Source of the DNA: JBKHYJ01 sp046565505 | GTDB taxonomy: Bacteria; Acidobacteriota; Blastocatellia; UBA7656 | Direction: 5' to 3' | DNA length: 64,000 bases | Assembly: GCA_046565505.1 (NCBI GenBank) | Contig: JBKHYJ010000025.1 | Span: 14,688-78,687 of the forward strand | Notes under the pieces: generated by a model | Seen by the model: the letters and a program-made list of their open reading frames with translations, nothing else | Database searches by the model: none | What the model was told of the DNA's origin: nothing | Program-made: the position numbers and the translations under genes | In this document: one piece after another, positions 27,346 through 37,142 of the stretch | Layout: every line of letters starts with the position of its first letter | How positions within the stretch are numbered: the first letter of the stretch is position 1

Positions 27346-27907
27346 TTCATGCTCTCATTCGCGGGGGGCTTTCCCTTGGCCCAGGTAGGCCCCCCGCATA
27401 TATGCCTCCGGTAACAAGTCGTCGAAGGCATAAGCCGTGCGCCCGCGCTTTGAACAGATTTGCCTGCTTACAACGGCGGGCGTGAATATTCCGAATGAAC
27501 TGTCGCTTTGCCATCCCGGGCTGAAAGCTTCTCATGCGTACTCGTCTTTTTCAGACTCATGGCCGTACCGAGAAACTCACAGCGGTCCAATTCCGTGTCG
27601 CGTGGGTGCCGCCCGCGCTACGAAAGGCATTCGTTAGTGATCTATGGAATCGGCTCCGGGAGCCACTTTCAAGGTCTTGACGCGGCCTTAGAGCACTAAC
27701 GGGTGTGGAAAGCATTTGCTGAAATAAGAAGCTTTTTAAGTGGGGGCGGCGTAAGGCGCTGCCTCGCGCCGCCCCGAGCTATCTGCCACTGGCGATCAGC
27801 TCATCATTGAACAGCCGGCGGTTATGACTATGAGCTTGCGGCTGCGCAATGTTATGAAAAATAAATCTCGCAGGTTTCGCCTATCAGCCGGCCGGGCGTC
27901 AGGCCGG
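27346..27907. other. Intergenic region with one stem-loop
   Basis: About 560 bp upstream of the propeller-SCO-cytochrome operon, presumably with its promoter. A 9-bp GC stem with a long loop lies at 27743-27775 and may mark the end of the minus-strand small-protein transcript. No gene was recognised. Confidence 0.45.
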
Positions 27908-28204
27908 TTAGTTCTGAGGCGTCCGGTCAGCAAAGTGAGACTCGCAGTAGCTCTGCACCGCGATGGCGTCAGTGGACGTGTTGTCGGTGCCCTGGAACTC
28001 GCCGGCGAACCTATCGTTCGGATTTGTGTAGTAGTCACAAACCGTCACAGAGCCTTTCTTGGTCGTCTTGACGCTCGCTTGAATCGTCCCGACCCTGCCG
28101 TCGGGATATGCTACGTCCGTGAAAGTGTACTTGAAGACGTTAGCGGCAATGGCCGAGCCAAGGAGGAACATTCCCAAAATACCTGTTGCTAAGATGCGTT
28201 TCAT
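27908..28204 (-). CDS. Small secreted protein, paralogue A (with Cys pair)
   Basis: The 98-residue protein has a signal peptide ending AIA-A near residue 20, leaving a mature part of about 77 residues of predicted beta strands. It is about 60-70% identical by eye to the next gene's product, with shared NVFK-TF, YPDGR-GTI, SVKTTK-GSVTV and GEFQGTDNTSTDA. Unlike that paralogue it has two cysteines, C56 and C87, which could form a disulphide. AAAGGAG precedes the start. No family was recognised and the function is unknown. Confidence 0.8.
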   Translation of the reverse strand: MKRILATGILGMFLLGSAIAANVFKYTFTDVAYPDGRVGTIQASVKTTKKGSVTVCDYYTNPNDRFAGEFQGTDNTSTDAIAVQSYCESHFADRTPQN

Positions 28205-28278
28205 TTAAGTATCTCCTTTTAACCCAATGACGCGGCGAGTGAGCTTCTGTCTTCCCGCCCGGTCGAGACAAATATCAA

Positions 28279-28578
28279 CTAGTTTTGAGGAGTGCGATCA
28301 GCAAAGTGTAACAGAGCATAATCTCTTACTACGGCCGCATCTGTAGACGTGTTATCCGTGCCCTGGAATTCGCCCAGAAATTTATCGTTGGGGCTGCTGT
28401 AGAAATCGACGACCGTGACGCTGCCGCTCTTAGTCGTCTTGACCGACGCCGTTATAGTTCCTGTCCTGCCATCGGGATACGTCACCTCTGGGAAGGTGAA
28501 CTTGAACACATTGGCCGCGAGAGCCGAGCCGAGAAGAACCAAACCTAAAACTAACGTCGCAACTAAGCGTTTCATCAT
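28279..28578 (-). CDS. Small secreted protein, paralogue B (no Cys)
   Basis: The 99-residue protein is the tandem paralogue of the 27908-28204 product, 74 bp upstream of it on the same strand. The signal peptide is followed by the same mature region. The positions of both cysteines in paralogue A are here Val (TVVDFY) and Ala (DYALL). AAGGAG precedes two adjacent ATG codons, so the start may be 28578 or 28575. The function is unknown; extracytoplasmic location is supported by the signal peptide. Confidence 0.8.
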   Translation of the reverse strand: MMKRLVATLVLGLVLLGSALAANVFKFTFPEVTYPDGRTGTITASVKTTKSGSVTVVDFYSSPNDKFLGEFQGTDNTSTDAAVVRDYALLHFADRTPQN

Positions 28579-28820
28579 TTAACTCCTTTTCCCCCGTTTT
28601 GTATTTTAGAACCCTGAGGTCTTTAGCCGATGAGCAACTCAGAGCCTCGCTCACCATCAATATATACTTTAGCAATGACCGTGCCGGCCTCCGTTTAGCC
28701 TGTAACTTGTTATAATTAATGGAGTTAAGGAGAGATTGGCTGCTTCCGGGGTGTTTCAGGATAGAACAATTTCGCGGGCCCTGCTACCCAAGTGAATCAC
28801 CGGGTGAAGGGGCAAAAGAA

Positions 28821-28848
28821 GAGGCTGGATGCGTGTGCATCCAGCCTC
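28821..28848 (-). terminator. Intrinsic terminator of the large repeat-protein gene
   Basis: A 12-bp perfect stem (gaggctggatgc with its complement) and GTGT loop. Read on the minus strand it is followed by TTCTTTT, a U-rich tract. It lies 67 bp after the stop of the gene at 28916-31876. The rest of the gap between 28579 and 28915 shows no gene. Confidence 0.8.
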
Positions 28849-28915
28849 AAAAAGAATCTCAGTAGAGCCGGGCAATCGGCCTGGTTTTCCGGCTGCCCTG
28901 GCCCTTTACAGCTTG

Positions 28916-31876
28916 CTATTTCGACCTTACGCTAACGGTTGCCGAGTAGGCAGACGCGCCTGCGTCGTTTATCGCGCGCACGCGATAAAAGTAGGTTATC
29001 CTTCTGCCCACCGTCGAATCGAAAAAGCTGATTGTGTTGGGCGCAAGGTCACCTATCACGGTAAAGCCGCTCGTCGCAGACAGCGACCGCTCTACGCTGA
29101 AGCTCGTCTCGTTGTTGGAATTGTCGGCCCAACTGAGCGAGATCTGGCCTATCACGTTAGCGGCAGCCGTCAGGTTTGAAGGAGCAGCCGGCGGAGTCGG
29201 CTGCACTATCGTGTACGTCTGCGTAAAGACCGCGGACTGGTTCCCGGCCACGTCGACCGCGATGAACTTCAGCGTCGCATTCTGGCTTATCGGAATCGAA
29301 GTCGTGTACAGGAAGCTGGACGGCGTAGGCGTGGTCCCGTTCAGCGTGTAGTACAGCGTCGATTGCTCTGACGGCGTCAGGCTGACCGACAGTGCCGAAG
29401 TGTACGTCCCGCCCGGCGGCGTCGAAACCGCGGTCGGGGCCCCCGTGTCAATGGTGACCAGCATGGAGCCGGACCTGCCCGACACGCCGGCGGCCGAGGT
29501 CGCCGTCGCCAGCACGGAATGTGTGCCCGTGCCCAGAGGGCCTACAGTGAACTGGTACGTCCCGGTGCTGGCGACCAGGCTCCCCTTTGAAACGTTGTCA
29601 ACGAGAAGCGTCACAGTAGAGTTGGGCTGCGCGGCCCCTGTAAACGTGAGCGTAGTCAGGTTAGTGATATTGTCCGTGCTCGATTTGCCGCTGTCGCTTG
29701 CCGCCACGAGGTCCGGGGTAGTAACGCCCGGGTTGATCGTATAAACCTCCGTGAAGACCTGCGACACGTTGCCGGCCTCGTCGGCGACGATGTATTTCAG
29801 CGTGGTCGAAGAGTTGGTGGCCGTCGGGGCCAGGCTGATGGTAATCGGCCCCGTGTAAGCCGTGCTGTTGACGGTCGGCGTGCTGCCATCCGTGGTGTAG
29901 AAAACTTCCGTGAGCGGGTCGGGCGTGTAAATCGACACGACCTTACTGCCCGTGTAGAAGCCGCCTCGCGGGCTGGCGACCGCGTACATCCCGGAGATTT
30001 TTCCTTGGATTGCGAACAGGTCGGTCTCGCCTACCACGGCGATGACCTGCCTGGTGGTCGGGTCAATGCGCTCCAGGCGGAAGTAATTCTGTGGCACGCC
30101 GGTCGGGTCGATGAACGGGCTGCCCGATACTTTATGAAGCACCGTCGGGTCGCCTATGAAACCGTTCTGCGGCCCGCCCTGCGACGGAGGCAGCCCGTAC
30201 GTGTCCCAGGTAAGGAAAGGCGAGATGCGGCTGTTGAGCGCCCCGTTGGGGAAACTCGTCAGGCCGATGTCTTCTGTGAAGTTGATGCCCCTGTCGCCGC
30301 TGTTCACGTCGTCGAACTCGTCCACGCCGTAGGGGTGGGTCACGCGGTAGCTCGCGCCCTGCACCAGGTTGTCGATCCTCACGCGGACGCGGCCGAAGAC
30401 TATCTGATCGCCTGATTGGATCGCGTTCGCGAAGGCGCCTTCCAATCCTAAAACCAGCCTGCCCGTCACGCCATTGGTCCCAGGGAGGTCGGCATCGCCC
30501 GAGAAGTAGAACATCTCGTCCGGGAAGTTTGAATTCGCCGGGTCTGCCGCGACAAGAGGCGGCCTTGTCGGGTCAGGTAAGGTAGAGAGGCAGATTCCGC
30601 CGGGGTCTAGACAGGTGCTTAATCGTATGCCGGTGGAATCCTGATACCAGACAGGGAAGCCCGTGTTGGGGTCAATCGCGCCGACCGTTTCCAGCTTCGG
30701 CTGCACCTGCGGCGTCGGGCCCGAGGGCGGCGGCGGCACGAAGTTGTACGTGTCCGACACGACGGGAGACTTGTTGCCCGCCGCGTCCACCGCCACGTAT
30801 TTCAGGTTTGTGACCACGGTCGTATCGAACGGGATAGAGATGGGCGCCGTGTATTGTACGCGCAAAGCGTTCGCGGGATTGCTGGGGTCGCTGGGCACGG
30901 TCCCGTCAGTGGTCTTCGTGTAGTAGATGGTCGCAGGGCTGTTCGCCACCAGCGAGACTGATTGGCTGGTGGAATAGGTCGCGCCGCGCGGGAAGGCGGT
31001 CACGGCCAGGCCGGCCAGCTTGCCCTGGACGGAGAATTGATCCGTCTGGCTCACCACTTCGATGACCTGCCTCGTGACCGGGTCGATCCTCTCGACGCGG
31101 ATGTAGTTCTGAGGCTGGCTGTTGGAGTCGAGCAGCGGGCTGCCGGTTACAGCATGATTGACCGCGGGGTCGCCGATGAAGCCGGCCGGCGGGCCGCCCT
31201 GCGACGGAGGCAGTCCGTACGTATCCCAGGTCAGAAAAGGCCCTATGCGCCCGCTGAGCGGGCCGTTGGGGAAATTGCCGATCCCGATGTCTTCGGTGTG
31301 GTTTATGCCCCTGTCGCCGCTGCTGACATTGTCGAATTCGTTTACGCCGTAAGGGTAAGTCACGCGATAGCTCGCGCCCTGCACGAGGTTGCTCAAGCGA
31401 ATGCGGATGCGGCTGAAGGTGATTTGATCGCCCGACTGAACCCTCGTCGTGAAGGCGCCCTCAAGCCCCATGACCAACCGGCCCGTGACCCCGTTGGTGC
31501 CCGTGATGTCGGTCGTGGCGTTCCAATAAAACATCTCGTCGGGGAAGTTGGAATCGACCTCGTTGGCGGCCACCTTTGCCGGAAGATTCGGGTTCGGCAA
31601 GTTGCTCAGGCAGAGCCCGCCCACGTCCAGGCAGGATTGCAACCGCACCCCCTTGGAGTCTTCATACCAGAATGGGAAACCGGTGTTCGGGTCAATCGGC
31701 CCCACCTTGCTCAACTGCGCCTCGACGGGCCGGCCCGCGAAGAAAAACACTGACGCGGAGAATGCCATTATTGCTATCAATGCCGTGGACCGGATTATTA
31801 GTCTAGCCCTTTTCGCGGCAGTTCTTCTGTTCGCTTTCTTAGACATCTCGTTTATTAGTCCTTTACTCGTGGTCAT
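28916..31876 (-). CDS. Large secreted repeat protein with chitobiase-type and fibronectin III domains
   Basis: The start at 31876 (MTTSKGLINEM) has an AGAGG site; the open frame extends further but without one. The 986-residue product has a signal/anchor segment (residues about 28-50). Two long tandem units of about 330 residues follow, each beginning VG-IDPNTGFP-WY and containing FPDEMFY, GVTGRLV-GLEGAF, GDRGIN-TEDIG and FLTWDTYGLPPSQGG. Each unit ends in a CHB_HEX_C-like domain (for example TEVFYTTDGSTPT). A bacterial Ig-like domain, a third CHB_HEX_C-like domain and a C-terminal fibronectin type III domain come last. It is probably a cell-surface or secreted adhesion or matrix protein; no catalytic site was recognised. 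Confidence 0.85.
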   Translation of the reverse strand: MTTSKGLINEMSKKANRRTAAKRARLIIRSTALIAIMAFSASVFFFAGRPVEAQLSKVGPIDPNTGFPFWYEDSKGVRLQSCLDVGGLCLSNLPNPNLPAKVAANEVDSNFPDEMFYWNATTDITGTNGVTGRLVMGLEGAFTTRVQSGDQITFSRIRIRLSNLVQGASYRVTYPYGVNEFDNVSSGDRGINHTEDIGIGNFPNGPLSGRIGPFLTWDTYGLPPSQGGPPAGFIGDPAVNHAVTGSPLLDSNSQPQNYIRVERIDPVTRQVIEVVSQTDQFSVQGKLAGLAVTAFPRGATYSTSQSVSLVANSPATIYYTKTTDGTVPSDPSNPANALRVQYTAPISIPFDTTVVTNLKYVAVDAAGNKSPVVSDTYNFVPPPPSGPTPQVQPKLETVGAIDPNTGFPVWYQDSTGIRLSTCLDPGGICLSTLPDPTRPPLVAADPANSNFPDEMFYFSGDADLPGTNGVTGRLVLGLEGAFANAIQSGDQIVFGRVRVRIDNLVQGASYRVTHPYGVDEFDDVNSGDRGINFTEDIGLTSFPNGALNSRISPFLTWDTYGLPPSQGGPQNGFIGDPTVLHKVSGSPFIDPTGVPQNYFRLERIDPTTRQVIAVVGETDLFAIQGKISGMYAVASPRGGFYTGSKVVSIYTPDPLTEVFYTTDGSTPTVNSTAYTGPITISLAPTATNSSTTLKYIVADEAGNVSQVFTEVYTINPGVTTPDLVAASDSGKSSTDNITNLTTLTFTGAAQPNSTVTLLVDNVSKGSLVASTGTYQFTVGPLGTGTHSVLATATSAAGVSGRSGSMLVTIDTGAPTAVSTPPGGTYTSALSVSLTPSEQSTLYYTLNGTTPTPSSFLYTTSIPISQNATLKFIAVDVAGNQSAVFTQTYTIVQPTPPAAPSNLTAAANVIGQISLSWADNSNNETSFSVERSLSATSGFTVIGDLAPNTISFFDSTVGRRITYFYRVRAINDAGASAYSATVSVRSK

Positions 31877-32072
31877 GGTATACCTCTTTAATTTCGATAT
31901 TTCTGAAGGGCCGAAATCGTTAGTTTGAATCAGAGCCACAAGATACCTGGCCTTCAATTCCGGCGGCTCGCTGTCGCCACTGGCAACTCAACTTATGAAA
32001 CCCGGGACAGACTGCCAGTAAACTCGCGGGCCCGGCCAGTTTCAACCGCCCCGGGCGCGCGAAGCTTCGGGG

Positions 32073-32104
32073 CCGAAGCCGGGCACTGGAGCGCCCGGCT
32101 TCGG
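32073..32104 (-). terminator. Stem-loop after the multicopper oxidase
   Basis: A 12-bp perfect stem (ccgaagccgggc with its complement) and 8-nt loop lies 20 bp after the oxidase stop codon. There is no T-run, so it is a terminator-like hairpin rather than a certain terminator. Confidence 0.5.
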
Positions 32105-32123
32105 GTAGAAGTTAAACGGAGAG

Positions 32124-35100
32124 TTACGGGGTGACGCGGAAGATGCCCCACAGACCGCCGCCGAACATGAAGCTCTCTTGCGAGCGGTAGAGGTAATCAC
32201 CCGGTATGTTGAACGCCCCGCCCGCCGTCGTAAGTATGTTCATATGACGGGTCGGAGCGATGCCGCTGTAGGACCCGACCTCGAACGTGAATGGGTTCTT
32301 ACCAAGCACGGTCGAGTTCTGCGTCCACGGCTCGAAGTTCCAGTGATGCCCGAACAGCGTGTAGCCATGCTGCCTGGGGTGTCCCGCGACGTGCACCACG
32401 CGGAAGCGGACGGGGGTGCCGGCCTTCGCCGTGAAGACTGGCGTGGCGGGATCACCGCACGGGCCGCCGCAGCCGGCGTTGGGCGCGGTGGAGCTGAGCG
32501 TGTCGCTGAAGTCCTGAGCGCCCAGCGTCCCCTCGTCGGTCTCAGGCGGCAGGCCGAACCCGCGCGCCCAGATCGGCTCCGTCCTGTAGTTGAACGCCTT
32601 CTGGCCCGAGTCCTCCGAGTCATCTCCGCCCCTGAGGTTCATCATAGCGTTGCCGCTGTTGAGCGAGGCCCTGCGTCCGTTGAAATCCGGGAACGGGTAG
32701 GTCGTCTGAAGGCTGAGGTCGTCTTGATAGATCGACACGAACTCGCGGAACAGCACGCCGCCGGCAGAGTTCTTCACGTCGGCCGTCGCCTTGCTGTTTC
32801 CTACGGTCGTCCAGTTCGAGCCGAACGGCTCGATGATGAGCGAGCCTATCGCCCCGTGAGAGCTGTGCTTGATAACGTCGCCCATGTCCCTCAGGCCAAT
32901 CGCGCCAAGCTCGATCGGAGCGCCCAACTGCTTGCCCTGCGCGTCGAACTTCTGCTCGCCCGCGTACCAGACGTATGTGTTGGATTGGCCCGGCCCGAGC
33001 GTCGTATCGGTGTTGAAGCCGACGTCGGCGCCATCGTCCTTGAACGCGACCATGTTCAGGAGCTGCGGGTGCAGGCTTATCCGGTTAGAGGACTTCAACT
33101 GGTTGAAGTTGAACCCCGGAATGATGGGCGGCACTTCGTTCCAGCTATTGCTCTCGGGCAGAACGTCAGGCAGTTGGTTGCGAAGCGTCAGGTTGATGCA
33201 GTCGCCCGCGGCCGCCCTCAGGATCAGAGGCTCAGGCTTCTTCGTCCCCGCCTGAAGCGCCGGGATGTCACTCTCTTCGACGAAGAGAATGGCGTTCGGG
33301 TCCTTGATCTGGAAGCGTTCGTTATAGACGAGTGCCCCGCCGGGAAGTATGTCTTTCGCCAGCTTCGCCTGGACGAAGAACTCGCGAAGAGGCGCGCCCT
33401 GCGGACAAGCGCCATTAGGCGACTTGAAGTTCGAGATCTGGTTGTTGGGGAGCTGTGCCAGGCCGCCCGTGCTGACGTTGAAGGCACGGATGATTCCCCA
33501 TATCCCATCCCAGAGGTTGTCAGTGCCCGCCGAAGAGTAGAGGTAGTCGATCCCCTTCCCCGGAGCCTGGTTCTTCACGCCCGTGAACGGTATCAGGAAG
33601 TTGAAGTGCTCGGATATGCCCATCTGCTGCGAGTTGGTATAGCCCGAGTTGTTAGTAGCAAGAGGGTCACCCGGAGTCCCCGGCTCAAACAGCCACTTGA
33701 CCCCGTGAATGTTCATGACATGCTGCTCTTCCTGCGCGCCCTGTAGCACGCGCACCTGAACGCGGTCGCCCTCATACACCTTGAACAGCGGGGTGAAAGG
33801 GTCGCCGTGCACGCGCGAGTCGAAGACCTTGGCAAGGTCGCCCGCATCGCCGGCGTTCTGGACGAACTGGCCCTGCGCGTTCTTCGCGCCGATCCTGAGT
33901 GGTATCGGCTCGTTGCGGTAGTTGATCAACTGGGTTCCCGGGTCGGCCGAAGACACGCCCTCGGGCGTCGGGAACTGCGAAGGATCGTCGAGCACAGGCG
34001 AGCCTATTGCTATCGGAAGCGGCTTCTCCTGGGCGTTCGGCGGGTTGATGGGGATGTTTTCGGGCGCCGGCGTGTAGACGATGGCGTAGTCGGCTATCTC
34101 GAGCATGAATTCTCGGTAGCTGTCCGCGCCGTTCGTGCCCGCGATGATATTCGCCGCGTAGCTGGTCGGGCCGCCGTCTGTGCGACTGCCGAACGTCGTT
34201 GCGCCATCGACGGACTTCCAGACCGAGTCTGTCGGCTCTATCACAAGGCCGGCGTACAGGCCATGATGCTGGTGGCCGCTCGGGCTGAAGTGGTCGTGCG
34301 TGAAGACGGTTCGGATGGTGCGGTCTTTCCCGTTGTTGTTGACGAGCGGGTCAGCCCACCACCTTTCTACCAACGTCTGCGCGCCTATGAACGCCCCGTT
34401 CGGCCCCGCGCCGAACGCCGGGTTGGCCACGGGCGTGAGCATCTGTGTCCCGCCGATAGAAGCCTGGTAGGCGTTGTTGGCGGCGATGCGGCTGCGCACC
34501 TCTTCGGGCGAGAACGCGCCGCTCTCGTAGTTCCAGCCGTTGCCCGCGCCGTCCGACGACGTGACGTCGAACTTCACGAGGTGTATGTGCTGGCCGATGA
34601 TGTCTGACGCTTGATAGACCTGGAAATCATCAAGGTTGATGTTGTTCGGGATGAGGTTGGTCACCCTGTAGTCGATGCAGTCGCCTGAGTTCGCGCGGAA
34701 GAAGAGCGGCTCGGGCGGCCTGGTCCCGTTCAGGGTCGCGAGCGCGTCCTGCTCAAGCACCGCTATGCGCGCCTGGCGGTCGTGCCAGCCGGCCGTGTTA
34801 ACGGTCATGTCGAACTGAATCCACGCCGTGCGGTAGTTGCGAGTTGGCGTGTTGCGCGTGACGCCCTTGCCGTCAACGTAGGTCGCCGGGCAGGGGTTTG
34901 AGAACGGCGCGCCCGCTATGGGTCCGCGGCCGTTGACAAGGAAATAAGTCGGCAAGCCGTTCGACGTGCCGGTCGGCGTGTACGAAGTGTAGCCTATGCC
35001 TTTCCAATCATACTGCGTGGTGAAAGGCACGGCCTGGCTGCCCGTCGGGGGGCGCAGCCCTGCGTGGAAGTTCTGGGCCACCACCTCCGCGGGCGTGCCG

Positions 35101-37142
35101 TTCGGCGGAAGCAATTCGATGTTGGCCGTCGCCAGTTGCTTGGCGAATCCGAGCAGGTTCGGGTTGTTGTTGCGCGAAGCGACGCGCGCGGCGACGGGGT
35201 CATTGAGCCTTTCGGCGCTTATGGCCGCGGGCCCTGTTACGACCGTGCCGCCGTGAATGATGTGGCGCGGAAGGCCGCCATCGCGTTCCAGCCCGAGGGC
35301 CGGCTGGGCCGGGCGCTCGCCCGCCTCGCCCGCGATGTAGAAGGGGAACCCTTTAAAGTCCTCCGTGGGCATCGGCGGCATGCCGACGGCCGCCACGGGG
35401 CTGAGGTTCTTGTTCTTGTAGAAAAGGTAAGGGATCGGCACTATCGCAGGGTTCGGCGTGCCGTCGGCGATCTCGCCATCGGGCAGGTTGCGGTCAGGCG
35501 TCCCCGCCTCGAACACGTCGTGATTGCGCCACAGCTCCCACATGCCCTGCGCGAAGTGCGGGTAGAGGTGGCAATGGAAAATCGAATCGCCGGGCGAGCC
35601 GACGTTGCGGTTGCCGCCGCCGCCGTACTGTATCTCGTAAGTGAACGCGGCGCCGGGAGAAATCGTCTGCGAGTCGAGATACGTCGAGTTCTCGTCGCGC
35701 GAGCTCGTGAGCCACTGGTGCTGGTGAAGGTGGAATACGTGCGTCTCCTTCGGCCCGGCATGTATGTTGCGGAAGCGCACGGGGTCGCTTATGTATGAAT
35801 GGTGGACGTTTGAAGGGTCGTCCGGGTATAGGCCCTGAATCGCCTTGGTCTTGCCGGTGACGGGGTCTACGCCCCACTTGACCATAAGCGCAGGGTCGCC
35901 GTTCGGGTGCGATTCGAGGAAGAATTCTTCGTACTTGCAGTCAACGCAGTTAGCCGCGGGGCCTACCCCCTTGCGGTTCGCGAGGACGATAGAAGCCACG
36001 CCCGAAGAGCCATAGTTGATGCCGAATCCATCGCGTATTGACTTGAACACGCTGGTGTCTTGAAGCACGTCGGCGAACGCCGGCGCGCCCGCCTCAAGCT
36101 CGTCGTGAAAGATCACCGTGAACTCGCGGAAGGGCTGGCCGCAGGTGCTCGACGGCGGCGCCGTGATTTTGCCCGACGTGTCCTTGCACGGCTCGTTCAG
36201 CGTGCCGCTCGGGTCCGTGATGACAGCGTTAAGGTCCGTATGAACTATTTCATTCGTCAGGGGGTCAACCATGTTGAGGAGGGGCGCGCCATTGGCGTCC
36301 TTCGCCTCGTAGTTGATTAAGGGCTGGCCCTGGGGGGTCGAGCCGGTGGTGGAGGCCGCCATCTGCGAGGCGCTCACCTGCGAGCGATACCACTTGGAGT
36401 TCTTCGGCTCGACGTTGACCGAGCCGAAAAGGCCATGAGTGATCTGCCCGCCGTCGCCCTCCCCGCCCGAGGTCGCGGCCGTCGAGTAAAGGAAGTACTG
36501 GCCCTGCTTCGCGCCATACAGAGTGTAGATGGTGCTGTTGCCGGGGGCCACCAGGGATGACGTGTTATTGCCGACGTTCGACCCGTCAGAGCCGATGCTG
36601 CCGACGAGGTCGAGCCCGTTGACGTGAATGGACGCGTTGCGCGTCGCCGGCGTGTCATTCGACGAGAGCTTCACCTCGCCGTCGTCGGTCTGGCCGGTCT
36701 CGGGATCGGTCGCCGGGCCCTGGAAGTAAGGCTGTTTGGCGGGCGCGTTGGCGAACTGCAAGTTCCCCACGTCCGCCCTCGCGTCGAGCATGTTCGTGAA
36801 GGTAACTTGCAGGCAATCGCCCTCGTTCACGCGGAGCACGAGGGGACGCGGGCGCTTGTCGGGCCTCAGTTGAGCATTGCCTGGCCCGATTGGCCTGGAC
36901 GGGTCTATGGCGACTACGTCCCGCCGAAGGGCGAACATCATTCCGCCGGGGTCGAAGCTGCCGAAGCGGTTATAAAAGATCACCTGGTCAAAGGCTACGA
37001 CATCTGCCTTAACAGTTTTATTGCATTGCGGCGTCTGTGCCGTCACGGTCCCGACGATTAATGCAAATAAACAGGCCAGGATGAAACCTCTATAGATGAG
37101 CTTCGGGGAGGCTTCTGACTTACCCCAATTAAGATCGCTCAT
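32124..37142 (-). CDS. Giant secreted multicopper oxidase (1672 residues)
   Basis: A signal peptide (residues about 17-36) is followed by several cupredoxin-like domains. The best copper motifs are HVFHLHQHQW (about 467-476, pattern HxxHxH) and HCHLYPHFAQGMW (about 522-534, pattern HCHxxxHxxxxM/W). These are type 1 and trinuclear centre ligands of multicopper oxidases. Further His clusters lie at GQHIHLVKF (about 850), THDHFSPSGHQHHGLY (about 947-962), HVMNIHGVKW (about 1142-1151) and HPRQHGYTLFGHHW (about 1585-1598). The length is three times that of common laccases and fits the large oxidases that include bacterial Mn(II) oxidases. Substrate is not shown; metal or phenolic oxidation are options. 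Confidence 0.88.
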   Translation of the reverse strand: MSDLNWGKSEASPKLIYRGFILACLFALIVGTVTAQTPQCNKTVKADVVAFDQVIFYNRFGSFDPGGMMFALRRDVVAIDPSRPIGPGNAQLRPDKRPRPLVLRVNEGDCLQVTFTNMLDARADVGNLQFANAPAKQPYFQGPATDPETGQTDDGEVKLSSNDTPATRNASIHVNGLDLVGSIGSDGSNVGNNTSSLVAPGNSTIYTLYGAKQGQYFLYSTAATSGGEGDGGQITHGLFGSVNVEPKNSKWYRSQVSASQMAASTTGSTPQGQPLINYEAKDANGAPLLNMVDPLTNEIVHTDLNAVITDPSGTLNEPCKDTSGKITAPPSSTCGQPFREFTVIFHDELEAGAPAFADVLQDTSVFKSIRDGFGINYGSSGVASIVLANRKGVGPAANCVDCKYEEFFLESHPNGDPALMVKWGVDPVTGKTKAIQGLYPDDPSNVHHSYISDPVRFRNIHAGPKETHVFHLHQHQWLTSSRDENSTYLDSQTISPGAAFTYEIQYGGGGNRNVGSPGDSIFHCHLYPHFAQGMWELWRNHDVFEAGTPDRNLPDGEIADGTPNPAIVPIPYLFYKNKNLSPVAAVGMPPMPTEDFKGFPFYIAGEAGERPAQPALGLERDGGLPRHIIHGGTVVTGPAAISAERLNDPVAARVASRNNNPNLLGFAKQLATANIELLPPNGTPAEVVAQNFHAGLRPPTGSQAVPFTTQYDWKGIGYTSYTPTGTSNGLPTYFLVNGRGPIAGAPFSNPCPATYVDGKGVTRNTPTRNYRTAWIQFDMTVNTAGWHDRQARIAVLEQDALATLNGTRPPEPLFFRANSGDCIDYRVTNLIPNNINLDDFQVYQASDIIGQHIHLVKFDVTSSDGAGNGWNYESGAFSPEEVRSRIAANNAYQASIGGTQMLTPVANPAFGAGPNGAFIGAQTLVERWWADPLVNNNGKDRTIRTVFTHDHFSPSGHQHHGLYAGLVIEPTDSVWKSVDGATTFGSRTDGGPTSYAANIIAGTNGADSYREFMLEIADYAIVYTPAPENIPINPPNAQEKPLPIAIGSPVLDDPSQFPTPEGVSSADPGTQLINYRNEPIPLRIGAKNAQGQFVQNAGDAGDLAKVFDSRVHGDPFTPLFKVYEGDRVQVRVLQGAQEEQHVMNIHGVKWLFEPGTPGDPLATNNSGYTNSQQMGISEHFNFLIPFTGVKNQAPGKGIDYLYSSAGTDNLWDGIWGIIRAFNVSTGGLAQLPNNQISNFKSPNGACPQGAPLREFFVQAKLAKDILPGGALVYNERFQIKDPNAILFVEESDIPALQAGTKKPEPLILRAAAGDCINLTLRNQLPDVLPESNSWNEVPPIIPGFNFNQLKSSNRISLHPQLLNMVAFKDDGADVGFNTDTTLGPGQSNTYVWYAGEQKFDAQGKQLGAPIELGAIGLRDMGDVIKHSSHGAIGSLIIEPFGSNWTTVGNSKATADVKNSAGGVLFREFVSIYQDDLSLQTTYPFPDFNGRRASLNSGNAMMNLRGGDDSEDSGQKAFNYRTEPIWARGFGLPPETDEGTLGAQDFSDTLSSTAPNAGCGGPCGDPATPVFTAKAGTPVRFRVVHVAGHPRQHGYTLFGHHWNFEPWTQNSTVLGKNPFTFEVGSYSGIAPTRHMNILTTAGGAFNIPGDYLYRSQESFMFGGGLWGIFRVTP

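Noticed and set aside
30962..31753. Plus-strand open frame of 263 codons
   Set aside because: It is antisense to the secreted repeat protein, has duplicated parts mirroring that gene's repeats, and lacks any family feature.
32178..33746. Long plus-strand open frame of 522 codons
   Set aside because: It lies antisense to the multicopper oxidase. The product is rich in Arg and Val with no domain, typical of the shadow of a GC-rich gene.
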